Assembly: GCA_019689635.1 (NCBI GenBank) | Contig: JADGHB010000011.1 | Location: 1-64,000, forward strand | Direction: 5' to 3' | Source of the DNA: Nevskia sp. | GTDB lineage: Bacteria > Pseudomonadota > Gammaproteobacteria > Nevskiales > Nevskiaceae | Length of the DNA: 64,000 nt | Program-made: the position numbers and the translations under genes | Shown here: one piece after another, positions 9,000 through 21,684 of the stretch | How positions within the stretch are numbered: the first letter of the stretch is position 1 | Layout: every line of letters begins with the position of its first letter | Notes under the pieces: model-generated | Database searches by the model: none | What the model saw: the letters and a program-made list of their open reading frames with translations, nothing else | What the model was told of the DNA's origin: nothing

Positions 9000-10337
9000 A
9001 CCGGCGAAGATCCGCCCGAGCAGGTCTTCGCTGGTAAACCGGCCGGTAATTTCATCGAACGCTTGCTGCGCCAGGCGCAGTTCTTCGGCCACCAATTCTG
9101 GATTCGCACCCGCAGCGATCTCTTGCGCGCGGTGGAGCATGGTCGCGGCGCGCCCGAGGGCCTCGAGATGACGGCGGCGCGCACTGAACGCGCCTTCGGC
9201 AGCGCCGGAAAAGCCGGCGTGCCGTTTGAGCGCCTCGCGCAGCCGCTCCAGACCCGCGCCGCTTGCGGCACACAGGCGCAAGACCTCGCGCCCGTCCCGC
9301 GCTCCCAGCCACGCCGGCGGCCGACCGCTGAGATCGCATTTGTTGTACACGATCAGGGTGGGCGTGGCGCCCGGCAACGACGCCAGCAGCGTTTCGTCCT
9401 CGGCGGTGAGTCCTGCCACATCATCCGCGACGAACAGCACCAGGTCGGCTTTTTCCAGCGCCGCGCGCGCTCGGCGCACGCCTTCTCGTTCGATCGGCTC
9501 GGCGGTTTCGCGCAAGCCGGCGGTGTCGATCAGGGTCAGCGGCATGCCGTCGAGCAGCACGTGTTCGCGCAGCAGGTCGCGCGTCGTGCCGGCCATGGGC
9601 GAGACGATCGCGGCGTCCGCGCCGGCCAGTTGGTTGAGCAGGGTCGACTTGCCGACGTTCGGCCGGCCGGCGATGGCCACGGTCAGCCCTTCGCGCAGCC
9701 GCCGTCCTTGCGCGGCTTGCGCTTGCAATTGCCCAAGCCGTTGCCGCAACGCGGCGATGCGCGCGGCCAGACGCTCGCCATCGATCCAGGGCACGTCCTC
9801 GTCGGCGAAATCCAGCGCCGCCTCGAGATCCGCGCGCAAGGCGATCAATCCTTCCACCAGTTCGTTGACGCGTTTCGAGAACTCGCCCTCCAGCGCGCGC
9901 GCAGCGGCGTGCAGCGCTCCGCGGCTTTCGGCATCGATCAGATCCGCGATCGCTTCGGCTTGGGTCAGGTCGAGCCGCCCGTTCAAGAATGCGCGCTCGG
10001 AAAATTCGCCCGGTCGCGCGATGCGTGCGCCCGCGGCGCAGGCCGCTTGCAACAGACAGTCGAGCAGTACGGGCCCGCCGTGGGCGTGGAGTTCGATCAC
10101 GTCTTCGCCGGTAAACGAGTGCGGCGCGGCAAAGCGCAGCACGAGGCCGTGATCGATGGTATTGCCCTCGGCGTCGCGAAACCGGCGTAGCGCGAAATGG
10201 CGCGGCTCGGGCAAGGCGCCCACGATGCGCTCGGCCACCGCCCCTGCCTGCGGGCCAGACAGACGCAGCACGCCGATGCCCCCGCGGCCGCGCGGGGTGG
10301 CAATGGCGACGATGGTATCTGGAAATGCGGCGTTCAC
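8982..10337 (-). CDS. mnmE: tRNA uridine-5-carboxymethylaminomethyl(34) synthesis GTPase MnmE
   Basis: With MnmG it installs the (carboxymethyl)aminomethyl group on wobble uridine-34 of several tRNAs, using tetrahydrofolate and GTP. The protein of 451 residues has the N-terminal folate-binding domain ([18 protein letters not shown]), the long helical domain, an inserted G domain with Walker A GRPNVGKS near residue 226 and DTAGLRE, and the conserved C-terminus ending FCIGK with the essential Cys. Its 3' end borders the island and may have been rebuilt by integration, yet it is full length. It lies 18 bp downstream of yidC, the usual yidC-mnmE order. Its partner gene mnmG is at 52.4 kb. Confidence 0.97.
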   Translation of the reverse strand: MNAAFPDTIVAIATPRGRGGIGVLRLSGPQAGAVAERIVGALPEPRHFALRRFRDAEGNTIDHGLVLRFAAPHSFTGEDVIELHAHGGPVLLDCLLQAACAAGARIARPGEFSERAFLNGRLDLTQAEAIADLIDAESRGALHAAARALEGEFSKRVNELVEGLIALRADLEAALDFADEDVPWIDGERLAARIAALRQRLGQLQAQAAQGRRLREGLTVAIAGRPNVGKSTLLNQLAGADAAIVSPMAGTTRDLLREHVLLDGMPLTLIDTAGLRETAEPIEREGVRRARAALEKADLVLFVADDVAGLTAEDETLLASLPGATPTLIVYNKCDLSGRPPAWLGARDGREVLRLCAASGAGLERLREALKRHAGFSGAAEGAFSARRRHLEALGRAATMLHRAQEIAAGANPELVAEELRLAQQAFDEITGRFTSEDLLGRIFAGFCIGK

Positions 10338-10355
10338 CGCATGAGTCTAGCGGGC

Positions 10356-11972
10356 TCAGCGTCGGCCCAGGCCCTCTTTCTCCAAGCGGCGCGTGATCAG
10401 CCACTGCTGGAGGATGTTGACCAGGTTGCTGACCAGCCAGTAGAGCACCAATCCCACCGGGAAGAACAGAAACAGGCCGGTCAAGGCGATCGGCATCACG
10501 TTCATGATCTTCTGCTGCGTGGGATCCATGGTCGCGGTCTGGCCGGATAGGCGCTGCTGCAGCCACATGCTGGCGCCGTAGAGGATCGGCAGGACGTAGT
10601 AGGGATCCGCCGCGGAAAGATCCTGCCACCACAGGATGAAAGGCGCCTGGCGCAGCTCGACGCTTTGCACCAACACCCAGTACAAAGCGTAGAAGATCGG
10701 CAGCTGGATCAGCAGCGGCCAGCAGCCGGCGAGGGGATTGAAGCCTTCCTTCTTGTACAAGTCCATCATCGCCTTGTTCAGGCGCTCGCGGTCGTCGGCA
10801 TAGCGCTCGCGCAGTTCCTGGATGCGCGGAGCGAACTTGCGCATCTTGGCCATCGATCGGTACTGCGCGGCGGTAAGCGGGAAGAACAGGATGCGCACGG
10901 ACAGGGTCAGCAGGACGATGGCCCAGCCCCAGTTGCCGGTCAGGCGATGGTACAGGGCCAGCACCCAGAACAGCGGTTTGGCGATCGGCGTGAGCAGGCC
11001 GTAGTCCTCGGTCAGCTCGAAACCCGGCGCGACCTGCGCCAACCCGGTCTGCAGCTCCGGACCGACGTAGGCACGCGCGGTGAACTCTTTCTGGGCCCCG
11101 GCGGGCACCGGCTGAAGCTGAGCGACGTACTGGGCGAGATAGAGGTTTTTCGCCGAATCGAGCTTGCTGGTGAAGCTCAGGCTGGCGTCCGGCGGAGGCA
11201 ATATGGCGGCGATGAAGTAGTGCTGCAGCATGGCGATCCAGCCCCCGGTCTGGCGCGCCTCGTACGGCCGTTTGTCGAGGTCTTCGAACGAGATTTTCTC
11301 GAAACGGTAGTCCCCGCTGCCCGGGCGCTGTTCGTACACGCCCACGCCGAGGAAGGTATGCACGAACTTGGGTTTCTCGCCGGTGTCCAAGGGCGAACGC
11401 CACAGTTGCAGATAAGGGCTGGCTTGCAGCTCGCGACCGCTGTCGTTGATCAGCGTCTGGCTCAGACCGATGACGTAACTGCCGCGCTCGAAGTGAAACA
11501 CTTTGCGCACGCGATAGCCCTCCGCGTCGCGGTACGTGAGCGGCACGTCCAACGACGATGCGCCATCGGCCAAGCGGTATTCGCTTTGCTCCGCCTGGAA
11601 GGCGCTGCCGGCATCGGTCAATGGCTTGTCGGCGCCGGCCAACCCGCTTTGCAGGGTGAAGTAACGGCCGGCGCGGTCGTCGAGCAGGGCCAGCTTGTCC
11701 TGCGGTTGGCGACGATCCACCGGATACTGGCGCAGCACGACTCGGCGGAGCTCGCCGCCGGCGAGCGCGATCTCGGCCTCAAAGACATCCGTATTTACGT
11801 GGATGCGTGCTTGGGGCGCGCCTCCCGTGCCTGGCGAGACCTGTGGCGTGACGGCGGCGCTGGTCGCCGCATTCCGGGCCGCGGCGTGTCCGTAGTCGCT
11901 CTGCCAAGCCTGGTAGAGCAAGAACAGGACGACGCCGATCATCGCGATCAGGATCAGCCGGCGGTTTTCCAC
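10356..11972 (-). CDS. yidC: Membrane protein insertase YidC
   Basis: This inner-membrane insertase of 538 residues inserts and folds membrane proteins alone or with SecYEG. An N-terminal anchor (LILIAMIGVVLFLLYQAW) is followed by a large periplasmic beta domain, typical of Gram-negative YidC. The C-terminal part holds the conserved insertase helices with NWGWAIVLLT, FNPLAGCWPLLIQLPIF and the final WLVSNLVNILQQWLI, then a basic tail. It is 4 bp downstream of yidD in the rpmH-rnpA-yidD-yidC-mnmE order. The length is normal for the class. Confidence 0.97.
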   Translation of the reverse strand: MENRRLILIAMIGVVLFLLYQAWQSDYGHAAARNAATSAAVTPQVSPGTGGAPQARIHVNTDVFEAEIALAGGELRRVVLRQYPVDRRQPQDKLALLDDRAGRYFTLQSGLAGADKPLTDAGSAFQAEQSEYRLADGASSLDVPLTYRDAEGYRVRKVFHFERGSYVIGLSQTLINDSGRELQASPYLQLWRSPLDTGEKPKFVHTFLGVGVYEQRPGSGDYRFEKISFEDLDKRPYEARQTGGWIAMLQHYFIAAILPPPDASLSFTSKLDSAKNLYLAQYVAQLQPVPAGAQKEFTARAYVGPELQTGLAQVAPGFELTEDYGLLTPIAKPLFWVLALYHRLTGNWGWAIVLLTLSVRILFFPLTAAQYRSMAKMRKFAPRIQELRERYADDRERLNKAMMDLYKKEGFNPLAGCWPLLIQLPIFYALYWVLVQSVELRQAPFILWWQDLSAADPYYVLPILYGASMWLQQRLSGQTATMDPTQQKIMNVMPIALTGLFLFFPVGLVLYWLVSNLVNILQQWLITRRLEKEGLGRR

Positions 11973-11976
11973 GGGA

Positions 11977-12195
11977 TCAATGCTCCGGCGGGACCGGGTC
12001 GTATCCGCCCGGGTTGAGAGGATGGCAGCGCGCCAGACGGCGGGCAGCGAGACCGCCGCCGCGCAAGATGCCGTGGCGCTCGATCGCCTCGAAGGCGTAT
12101 TGCGAACAACTCGGATGAAAGCGGCAGCGCGGACCCAGCAGCGGGCTCAAGAAGCGTTGATAGAGGCGGATGAGCGCGAGGCAGATGCGACGCAT
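11977..12195 (-). CDS. yidD: Membrane protein insertion efficiency factor YidD
   Basis: This small amphipathic protein of 72 residues is thought to help YidC-dependent membrane insertion. The signature [19 protein letters not shown] and the C-terminal [16 protein letters not shown] are intact. The start at 12195 ([21 protein letters not shown]) matches the family; upstream in-frame codons run into the rnpA stop region and are not used. It lies between rnpA and yidC in the same transcription unit. Confidence 0.95.
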   Translation of the reverse strand: MRRICLALIRLYQRFLSPLLGPRCRFHPSCSQYAFEAIERHGILRGGGLAARRLARCHPLNPGGYDPVPPEH

Positions 12196-12214
12196 GATCG
12201 GCGGTCTTCGATGA

Positions 12215-12565
12215 TCAGGCGGTTGCGAGCCTGGACCAGATGCGCTCGAGCGCCGCGCGGATCGACGCGGCATCCAGCCGCGCGCTCCCCGGCGGCACGT
12301 AAAACACCAGATCCAGCGCCGGCAGCCGTTCTTGGTGCAAACGGAACTCCTCGCGAATCAACCGCTTGACGAGGTTGCGCACGACCGCTTTGCTCACCGC
12401 CTTGCGTGCGATGGCAAGGCCGATCCGCGGATGGCCGAGCGGGTTACGACGGTAAGCGACGGCCAGCGGGGGACGGACGATGCGAGCTCCCTCAGCAAAC
12501 GCCTGTTTGAACTCCGCCGGCTTGAGCATCCGGGCGCGCCGCGGCAGGCGCTGACCCGCGCCCAT
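12215..12565 (-). CDS. rnpA: Ribonuclease P protein component
   Basis: This is the basic protein subunit (116 residues) of RNase P, which binds the catalytic RNA to mature tRNA 5' ends. The family signature is present: the helix [17 protein letters not shown], followed by [15 protein letters not shown] (the RNR motif). I place the start at ATG 12565, 8 bp after the rpmH stop. The longer open frame upstream overlaps rpmH and is not needed. rpmH-rnpA coupling is universal in bacteria. Confidence 0.95.
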   Translation of the reverse strand: MGAGQRLPRRARMLKPAEFKQAFAEGARIVRPPLAVAYRRNPLGHPRIGLAIARKAVSKAVVRNLVKRLIREEFRLHQERLPALDLVFYVPPGSARLDAASIRAALERIWSRLATA

Positions 12566-12573
12566 CGATACGC

Positions 12574-12708
12574 TTACGGGATTAGCCTGGCCCGACCCTT
12601 CGCGCGACGACGCGACAACACTTTCCGACCGCCTCGGGTTGCCATGCGGGCACGAAAGCCGTGCGTGCGCTTGCGCCGCAATTTGTGCGGCTGATAGGTG
12701 CGCTTCAT
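12574..12708 (-). CDS. rpmH: 50S ribosomal protein L34
   Basis: This is a 44-residue basic ribosomal protein. Reading the minus strand gives [20 protein letters not shown] at the start and [14 protein letters not shown] at the end, the L34 sequence. It is divergent from dnaA, with about 150 bp between the two starts, and heads the rpmH-rnpA-yidD-yidC-mnmE unit. It overlaps nothing and its stop is 8 bp from the rnpA start. Confidence 0.97.
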   Translation of the reverse strand: MKRTYQPHKLRRKRTHGFRARMATRGGRKVLSRRRAKGRARLIP

Positions 12709-12784
12709 GAATCCTGCTCGCGAGTCTTTGTTTGTCGAAGCGAGAGTTTACTTGGCCATGCACCGAGCGGCAAGGCGCGGGGTC

Positions 12785-12793
12785 TGTGGATAA
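12785..12793 (-). promoter_or_regulatory. Perfect DnaA box upstream of dnaA
   Basis: On the minus strand the 9-mer is TTATCCACA, the exact DnaA-box consensus. It lies 67 bp before the dnaA start, in the rpmH-dnaA divergent gap, where it could autoregulate dnaA and/or form part of a bipartite origin. Only this one perfect copy was found in the gap. Confidence 0.7.
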
Positions 12794-12859
12794 GCTTGCC
12801 CGTGCAGGATAGACTCCCCTCCCGTCCATGCTCTTGTGTCCGTCTGGGGCGACCATTCG

Positions 12860-14194
12860 ATGCTCAGCGACGATCTTTGGCATAAATGCGTCGAGTCCCT
12901 CGCCGCCGAGTTTCCAGAAAAGGAGATCGGGACCTGGATCCGCCCGCTGCGCGCCGTGGTTTCGGCGGACCAGATCACCCTGCTGGCCCCCAACCGGATC
13001 GTGCTGGAGCGGGTGCGCTCGGACTACCTGCCTAGGATCCAGCGCGCGCTGTCACAACTCGCCGCTTATGACTTCCGCATCGAGCTTGCCGTGGGCAGCG
13101 GCGCAGATCCCGTCCGAGCGGCAGCGGCGCCGACCAATGGCGGCGTTCCGGCCGACGAGGAGTACCTGCCCTATGCCCGCGGCCGGCTGGATCCCCGCTA
13201 CACCCTGCAGTCGTTCATCGAGGGCAAATCGAACTCGCAGGCGCGCGCGGCGGGACTGCAAGTCGCCAGCAGCCCAGGGAAGGTTTACAACCCGCTGCTG
13301 ATTTATGGGGAATCGGGCGTCGGCAAGACGCATCTCATGCACGGCATCGGCAACGCCATCCAGGAGGGCCGCAGCGACGCGCGTATCGTGTACGTCGGCG
13401 CCGAGCAGTGGTTCAACCAGATGGTTTCGGCGATCCGCTTCGGGCGGCAGGTGGAGTTCAAGAACTTTTATCGCACCGTGGATGCGCTGTTGATCGACGA
13501 TATCCACTTCCTCGCCGGAAAGGAGCATTCGCAGGAGGAATTCTTCCACACGTTCAACGCGCTGATCGACACGCGCAAGCAGATCGTGTTGACCTGCGAT
13601 CGCTATCCGCGCGAACTCGACAGTCTCGACGAACGTCTGAAATCGCGTTTCACCTGGGGCTTGTCGGTCCCGATCGAGCCTCCGGAGTTTGAGACGCGCA
13701 TCGCGATCTTGCTGGCCAAGGCCGATGGGCTGGGCATCCGCCTGCCGGCGGACGTGGCCGAGTTGATCGCGCAACGCATCCGCTCCAACGTCCGCGAGCT
13801 GGAGGGCGCGCTCCACCGGCTCAACGCCTCGGCGCGTCTGACCGGCACTCCGATCACGGTGGACTTCGCGCGAACCTGTCTCAAGGACATGTTCGCCTCC
13901 TACGACCGGACGGTGAGTCTGGAGAACATCAAGCGCACCGTCGCAAGCTACTACAACATTCGTCTTTCCGACCTGAGCTCGCCGCGTCGCACGCGGATGT
14001 TGGCGCGCCCTCGGCAAGTGGCGATGTCGCTGGCCAAGGAGCTGACCCAGCACAGCTACCCCGAAATCGGACAGGCTTTCGGCAAGGACCACACCACGGT
14101 TTTGCACGCCTGCCGCAAAATCGCCGAACTGAGGGCTACCGACGAACGGCTGGACGAGGACTATGAAAATCTCTTACGACAACTCACCAACTGA
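12860..14194 (+). CDS. dnaA: Chromosomal replication initiator DnaA
   Basis: This AAA+ initiator of 444 residues binds DnaA boxes and melts oriC. The N-terminal DnaB/DiaA interaction domain (LWHKCVESLAAEFPEKEIGT) is followed by a variable linker. The AAA+ core has Walker A GESGVGKT near residue 151 and Walker B LLIDDIHF near 210. The DNA-binding domain carries the signature GKDHTTVLHACRKI near the C-terminus. I choose ATG 12860 because it aligns with the usual DnaA N-terminus; a GTG 24 bp upstream (12836) is an alternative. The gene is divergent from rpmH and followed by the candidate oriC and dnaN. Confidence 0.97.
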   Translation: MLSDDLWHKCVESLAAEFPEKEIGTWIRPLRAVVSADQITLLAPNRIVLERVRSDYLPRIQRALSQLAAYDFRIELAVGSGADPVRAAAAPTNGGVPADEEYLPYARGRLDPRYTLQSFIEGKSNSQARAAGLQVASSPGKVYNPLLIYGESGVGKTHLMHGIGNAIQEGRSDARIVYVGAEQWFNQMVSAIRFGRQVEFKNFYRTVDALLIDDIHFLAGKEHSQEEFFHTFNALIDTRKQIVLTCDRYPRELDSLDERLKSRFTWGLSVPIEPPEFETRIAILLAKADGLGIRLPADVAELIAQRIRSNVRELEGALHRLNASARLTGTPITVDFARTCLKDMFASYDRTVSLENIKRTVASYYNIRLSDLSSPRRTRMLARPRQVAMSLAKELTQHSYPEIGQAFGKDHTTVLHACRKIAELRATDERLDEDYENLLRQLTN

Positions 14195-14434
14195 GCAAGG
14201 CAGTGACCAAATGGCGCTGTCTTTGGGGATAAACGATCCGAGGTCTGTGGATAGAAGTTTTTCCACAAATTCTCCACGTGTTCCAAGGCTGGAACGCAGC
14301 TTTATTCCAGAGTCAAAAAAACGGATAAGCGTTTGAAATAAAAATACAATATTACGTATTCCCATAAAACACCGCGGCACTACGGCTATGCTTGGTATAA
14401 AACGTAAAACTTCCAAACCGCTGACGACGATCCC
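14195..14434. other. Candidate oriC in the dnaA-dnaN gap
   Basis: The 240-bp gap has three near-consensus DnaA boxes, each with one mismatch to TTATCCACA: 14224-14232 (minus, TTATCCCCA), 14246-14254 (minus, CTATCCACA) and 14259-14267 (plus, TTTTCCACA). A strongly AT-rich stretch follows (about 14311-14360), suitable as an unwinding element. A TATAAA-like -10 for dnaN lies near 14396. The dnaA-dnaN gap is the origin in several related bacteria. The rpmH-dnaA gap, with one perfect box, is the alternative. Confidence 0.6.
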
Positions 14435-15535
14435 ATGAACATTCAAATTCCGAGGAGCGAGTTGTTATCCGCGCTGCAGTCGGTCATCGGCGTGGTCGAG
14501 CGGCGGCAATCCCTGCCGATCCTGACCAACGTGCTGCTGGCTACCGAGGAGAACGAATTGGTCGTGACCGCCACCGACCTCGAGATGCAGATCGAACGTC
14601 GCGTGGCCGTGCAAAACCTTGCACCGGGACGCGTCACCGCGCCAGCGCGCAAGCTCTACGAAATATGCCGCAGCCTGCCAGAAGGCGCCGCGCTGAGCCT
14701 GGAGCATCAGCAAAATCGCCTGCTACTGCGGTCGGGTCGCAGCCGATTTGCCTTGGCGACGCTGCCTGCGGAAGAGTTTCCGCTCTTCGCAGCGGGGGAG
14801 ATCGAAGCGCAACTCACGTTCGGCGGCAAGGAGTTCAAGGAACTGCTGCAACGGACCCAGTTCGCGATGGCCCAACAGGATGTGCGTTACTACCTGAACG
14901 GCTTGCTGCTGGAAGTGCGACCCACCCGAGTGCGTGCCGTGGCGACCGACGGCCATCGTCTGGCGCTGGCTGAGCTCAAGCGCGAGGGCAGCCTCAAAAA
15001 GGAACTGTCGGTGATCTTGCCGCGCAAGACCGTGGTCGAACTGCTGCGCTTGATCGATGCCGACGAGTCGTCCATCCGGTTGAGCTTTTCAGCCAATCAA
15101 GTCCAGGCCGAGCTGGAAGGGCTCAGACTCACCTCGAAACTGGTCGAGGGGCGCTTCCCGGACTACGAACGCGTGATCCCCGAGCATTCGGACAAAACTC
15201 TGCACGCCGACCGGGTCCGGGTGCGAGCCGCGCTGGCGCGAGCGGCGATCCTCTCCAACGAGAAGTTCCGCGGGGTGCGCCTGCAGATGTCGCCCGGGTG
15301 GCTGCGCATCCAGAGTCAAAATCCGGAGCAGGAAGAGGCCGAAGAAGAAGTCGAGGTGCGCTACGAGGGAGGTCCGCTGGAGATCGGTTTCAACGTGGGG
15401 TACTTGCTCGACGCGCTGGACGCGATCGAGGGCGACGAGTTCACCATGGAGTTGCGTAGCCCGGACGCCAGCGGCTTGATCCATGATTCTGTGGGGGGGG
15501 CGAACAAGTACGTCGTGATGCCGATGCGCCTGTAG
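14435..15535 (+). CDS. dnaN: DNA polymerase III beta subunit (sliding clamp)
   Basis: This is the ring-shaped processivity clamp of the replicase, 366 residues, the normal length. The N-terminus (MNIQIPRSELLSALQSVIGV) and the C-terminus ending in KYVVMPMRL are typical. The latter forms part of the partner-binding pocket. Three structurally repeated clamp domains span the protein. An acidic patch QEEAEEEVEV lies near residue 295. It is followed 29 bp later by recF, so dnaA-dnaN-recF-gyrB is likely one regulated set. Confidence 0.97.
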   Translation: MNIQIPRSELLSALQSVIGVVERRQSLPILTNVLLATEENELVVTATDLEMQIERRVAVQNLAPGRVTAPARKLYEICRSLPEGAALSLEHQQNRLLLRSGRSRFALATLPAEEFPLFAAGEIEAQLTFGGKEFKELLQRTQFAMAQQDVRYYLNGLLLEVRPTRVRAVATDGHRLALAELKREGSLKKELSVILPRKTVVELLRLIDADESSIRLSFSANQVQAELEGLRLTSKLVEGRFPDYERVIPEHSDKTLHADRVRVRAALARAAILSNEKFRGVRLQMSPGWLRIQSQNPEQEEAEEEVEVRYEGGPLEIGFNVGYLLDALDAIEGDEFTMELRSPDASGLIHDSVGGANKYVVMPMRL

Positions 15536-15564
15536 CCGGACCCTGCGGGGATGCGAACGACGGC

Positions 15565-19094
<3,530 letters not shown>

Positions 19095-19100
19095 CTAATT

Positions 19101-19143
19101 GATTAAAAAATAAATATAGTCTTAGGCCGACCACCGGTCGGCC
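19101..19143 (-). terminator. Probable terminator of purEK, overlapping the purK stop
   Basis: A perfect 8-bp stem (19125-19132 with 19136-19143, loop ACC) ends right at the purK stop. On the minus strand it is followed after 8 nt by a T-rich run (19101-19116). The gap before the T-run makes it imperfect. It lies between the convergent gyrB and purK. Confidence 0.45.
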
Positions 19144-20213
19144 AAGGCGACGAGGCGTTCCAGGCGCGCTTCGAGGGTTGCGTCGTCATCCGCCGTCACC
19201 GTGGCATGGCCGAGCTTGCGCTGCGGTTTGGGCTGTTTTCCATACAGGTGCAGATGCGCGCCTTCGATCGCCGTCACCGTCTCCGCAGGTGGCGCCCGAC
19301 CGACGAAATTGACCATCGCCGACAGGCCGCGCGGCGCCGTGCTGCCGAGCGGCAGGCCACAAACGGCGCGCAGGTGGTTTTCGAACTGCGAGCACACCGC
19401 GCCTTCGATGGTCCAGTGACCGGAGTTGTGCACGCGCGGCGCGATCTCGTTGGCCAGTAATCGATCGCCCACGGCGAAGAATTCGAAGGCGAGCACGCCG
19501 ACATAGTCCAAGGCCTCGAGCACACGCCGCGCATAATCCTCGCCGAGCCGCTGCAGCGGCTCGTGCCGTCGCGGTCGCGCGAGGCGCAAGATGCCGTCGC
19601 GATGGCGGTTCTCCACCAGCGGATAACAGCGGCAGTCGCCATCGCGTGCGCGCACGGCGAGGCACGACAGTTCTCGCTCGAAAGCGACGAACGATTCCAG
19701 AATGAGCGCCTGGCCGCCGAGGCGGTTCCAGGCCGGGTCCACATCGGCGAAGCGATGCAACACCGCCTGACCTTTGCCGTCGTAACCCATGCGCCGCGTC
19801 TTGAGCACCGCCGGTAAACCGACCTGCGACAAACCGGCTTCGAGTTCCGCGCGCGTGTCGACTTTCACGAAGCTCGGCACCGGAATGTCGAGCGAGGTGA
19901 ACAGGGTTTTCTCGGCGAGCCGATCCTGACCGGCGGCCAGAGCGCGCGGCTGCGGCCATAGCGGTCGGCGCGCCGCGACGAATTCCGCCGCCGCCAGCGG
20001 GACGTTCTCGAACTCATACGTGGCAAGATCGATCCTCGCACAGAACTGCGCCAGGGCGGATTCGTCGGTGAAGGCCGCTCGCACATGTTCGCCCAGAGGC
20101 GACGCGCAGGCCTCCGCCGCCGGGTCCAGGAACACGAACTCGAACCCCAAGGGATAACCCGCCAAGGCCAGCATGCGGCCGAGCTGGCCCGCGCCGAGGA
20201 TGCCGATTTTCAC
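19122..20213 (-). CDS. purK: 5-(carboxyamino)imidazole ribonucleotide synthase
   Basis: This ATP-grasp enzyme of 363 residues converts AIR, ATP and bicarbonate to N5-CAIR in de novo purine synthesis. The N-terminus KIGILGAGQLGRMLALAG is the PurK signature, and TRRMGYDGKGQAVL and LANEIAPRVHNSGHWTIEG are the ATP-grasp and active-site segments. It starts with GTG, one base after the purE stop, so the two are translationally coupled and act consecutively. It converges on gyrB. Confidence 0.95.
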   Translation of the reverse strand: MKIGILGAGQLGRMLALAGYPLGFEFVFLDPAAEACASPLGEHVRAAFTDESALAQFCARIDLATYEFENVPLAAAEFVAARRPLWPQPRALAAGQDRLAEKTLFTSLDIPVPSFVKVDTRAELEAGLSQVGLPAVLKTRRMGYDGKGQAVLHRFADVDPAWNRLGGQALILESFVAFERELSCLAVRARDGDCRCYPLVENRHRDGILRLARPRRHEPLQRLGEDYARRVLEALDYVGVLAFEFFAVGDRLLANEIAPRVHNSGHWTIEGAVCSQFENHLRAVCGLPLGSTAPRGLSAMVNFVGRAPPAETVTAIEGAHLHLYGKQPKPQRKLGHATVTADDDATLEARLERLVALADRWSA

Positions 20214-20214
20214 G

Positions 20215-20715
20215 TCAGGCCTGGGACGGATCGGGGTGGTGCAGAACCTCGGCGGTCTGCTGGGCGCGATACGCTTCCAGCCGTTGCGCCAGCGGCGCGT
20301 CGTGCAACGCGAGGATGGCGCAGGCGAGCAGCGCGGCGTTCACCGCACCGGCAGGGCCGATGGCCAGCGTGCCGACCGGAACGCCGGCGGGCATCTGCAC
20401 GATCGACAGCAAGGAATCCAGGCCGTTGAGCGCCTTGGATTGCACCGGCACGCCCAGCACCGGCAGCCGGGTTTTGGCCGCGACCATGCCGGGCAGATGC
20501 GCCGCGCCGCCGGCACCGGCAATGATGAGTTTCAGGCCACGCGCCATCGCACTCGCCGCATACTCGAACAGCAAGTCCGGCGTGCGATGGGCGGATACCA
20601 CGCGCGCTTCGTACGCCACGCCCAGCGCTTCGAGCGTGCGCGCCGCGTGTTCCAGCGTGTCCCAATCGGACTTGGAACCCATGATGAGGCCGACGACCGG
20701 CTTGCTGTGCGCCAC
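20215..20715 (-). CDS. purE: 5-(carboxyamino)imidazole ribonucleotide mutase
   Basis: This mutase (about 166 residues) shifts the carboxyl of N5-CAIR to CAIR, directly after PurK. The signatures are visible: [24 protein letters not shown] with the conserved His, and [14 protein letters not shown] prefer the GTG at 20715, which gives V-A-H-S-K-P-V-V-G; an ATG at 20742 would add nine residues. It is the first gene of the purEK pair. Confidence 0.94.
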   Translation of the reverse strand: MAHSKPVVGLIMGSKSDWDTLEHAARTLEALGVAYEARVVSAHRTPDLLFEYAASAMARGLKLIIAGAGGAAHLPGMVAAKTRLPVLGVPVQSKALNGLDSLLSIVQMPAGVPVGTLAIGPAGAVNAALLACAILALHDAPLAQRLEAYRAQQTAEVLHHPDPSQA

Positions 20716-20786
20716 GAGCGATCCCGCTGGGAGGAAAGCCAAGGATTATCCCACCAAGCTTCGCACCGCGCACGCGGCCGCCCCAC

Positions 20787-21512
20787 TCACGGCGAGAGCA
20801 GGTCGAACTCGGCGGTGAGTGTTGCGGAGTAGCGGATCTGGCCGGCGGCGAAACCCAGCTCTTCGTTGCCGCTCGGCTGGGGGGCCGAGGCCGCCATGAC
20901 CATCATGCGCGGCTGCGGTGGCGGGATCACCGATTCGGCCGCCGCGTTGATGCGCTGGACCGGACCTAGCCTCGCGCCCAGGGTCTGGGCCAGCACCCGC
21001 GCGTTGGCTTGCGCATCCTCGGCGGCTTTGGCCAGGGCCTCACGCCGCAGCGCCTCGGCGTGCGAGGACTCGAGCTGAGGATCGGAAATGTTGTTGATGC
21101 CGGCGGCGGTGGCGCGAGTCAGGTAATCGCCGATCTTGTCGAGATCGCGCACCACGACCGCGATGCCCCGCGACACATGGTAACCGAGGAACTTGCGGCC
21201 CTCCTTGCCGGAGTAGTCGTACTCCGCGCGGATGGTCAGGCCGGCGGTGGAGATGTCTTCGTCGCGCGCGCCCAAGGCCCGGAGCTGTGCGAGGTAATCG
21301 CGCACCGCGCGATTGGCTTCGTCCTGCGCCGTTTTCAGCTCGGGTCGCGTAAGCTCCACACTCATGGTCAGGCGCGCGCGATCCGGGGTGGCCGCGACTT
21401 CGCCGCGGCCGCCGACCGTGACCGTCCGCGGTTCGGGCAGCGCCGCCGCCGCAGCGTATAGCCCGCCGGAATAGATCGTCGCGAGCAGGGCGCACAGCAA
21501 CCTGGTGTTCAT
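20787..21512 (-). CDS. SIMPL-domain (DUF541) secreted protein
   Basis: This predicted periplasmic protein of 241 residues has a signal peptide (LLCALLATIYSGGLYAAAAA). The SIMPL domain starts with RTVTVGGRGEVAATPDRARL and includes the repeated 'ANARVLAQTLGARLG' helix typical of the family. The family name comes from a protein that interacts with mouse pelle-like kinase; in bacteria the role is unclear, with some members linked to oxidative stress or outer-membrane assembly. The start at ATG 21512 is chosen because it begins the signal peptide. It is divergent from sufT, with about 170 bp between. Confidence 0.8.
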   Translation of the reverse strand: MNTRLLCALLATIYSGGLYAAAAALPEPRTVTVGGRGEVAATPDRARLTMSVELTRPELKTAQDEANRAVRDYLAQLRALGARDEDISTAGLTIRAEYDYSGKEGRKFLGYHVSRGIAVVVRDLDKIGDYLTRATAAGINNISDPQLESSHAEALRREALAKAAEDAQANARVLAQTLGARLGPVQRINAAAESVIPPPQPRMMVMAASAPQPSGNEELGFAAGQIRYSATLTAEFDLLSP

Positions 21513-21684
21513 GGTGCGGGTTTCTGGACAGAGCGTGGTTCTTTCATGCTGCAACGATTGCCGAGTGGGCGCAACACAGGTCGTGCCGCCTTCCCGGCGC
21601 CGATTCGGGGTAAGCTATGCGCACGCCTCCGGGCTTGACCGGAAGCGTTCAGGCCTCAGGGCTTCGCCTCGTCGTTTCGTGTGT

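Noticed and set aside
8970-10190. Open frame antisense to mnmE (406 codons)
   Set aside because: mnmE is unmistakable on the other strand and this translation shows no family pattern.
10665-12017. Open frame antisense to yidC (450 codons)
   Set aside because: Shadow of yidC with no motif.
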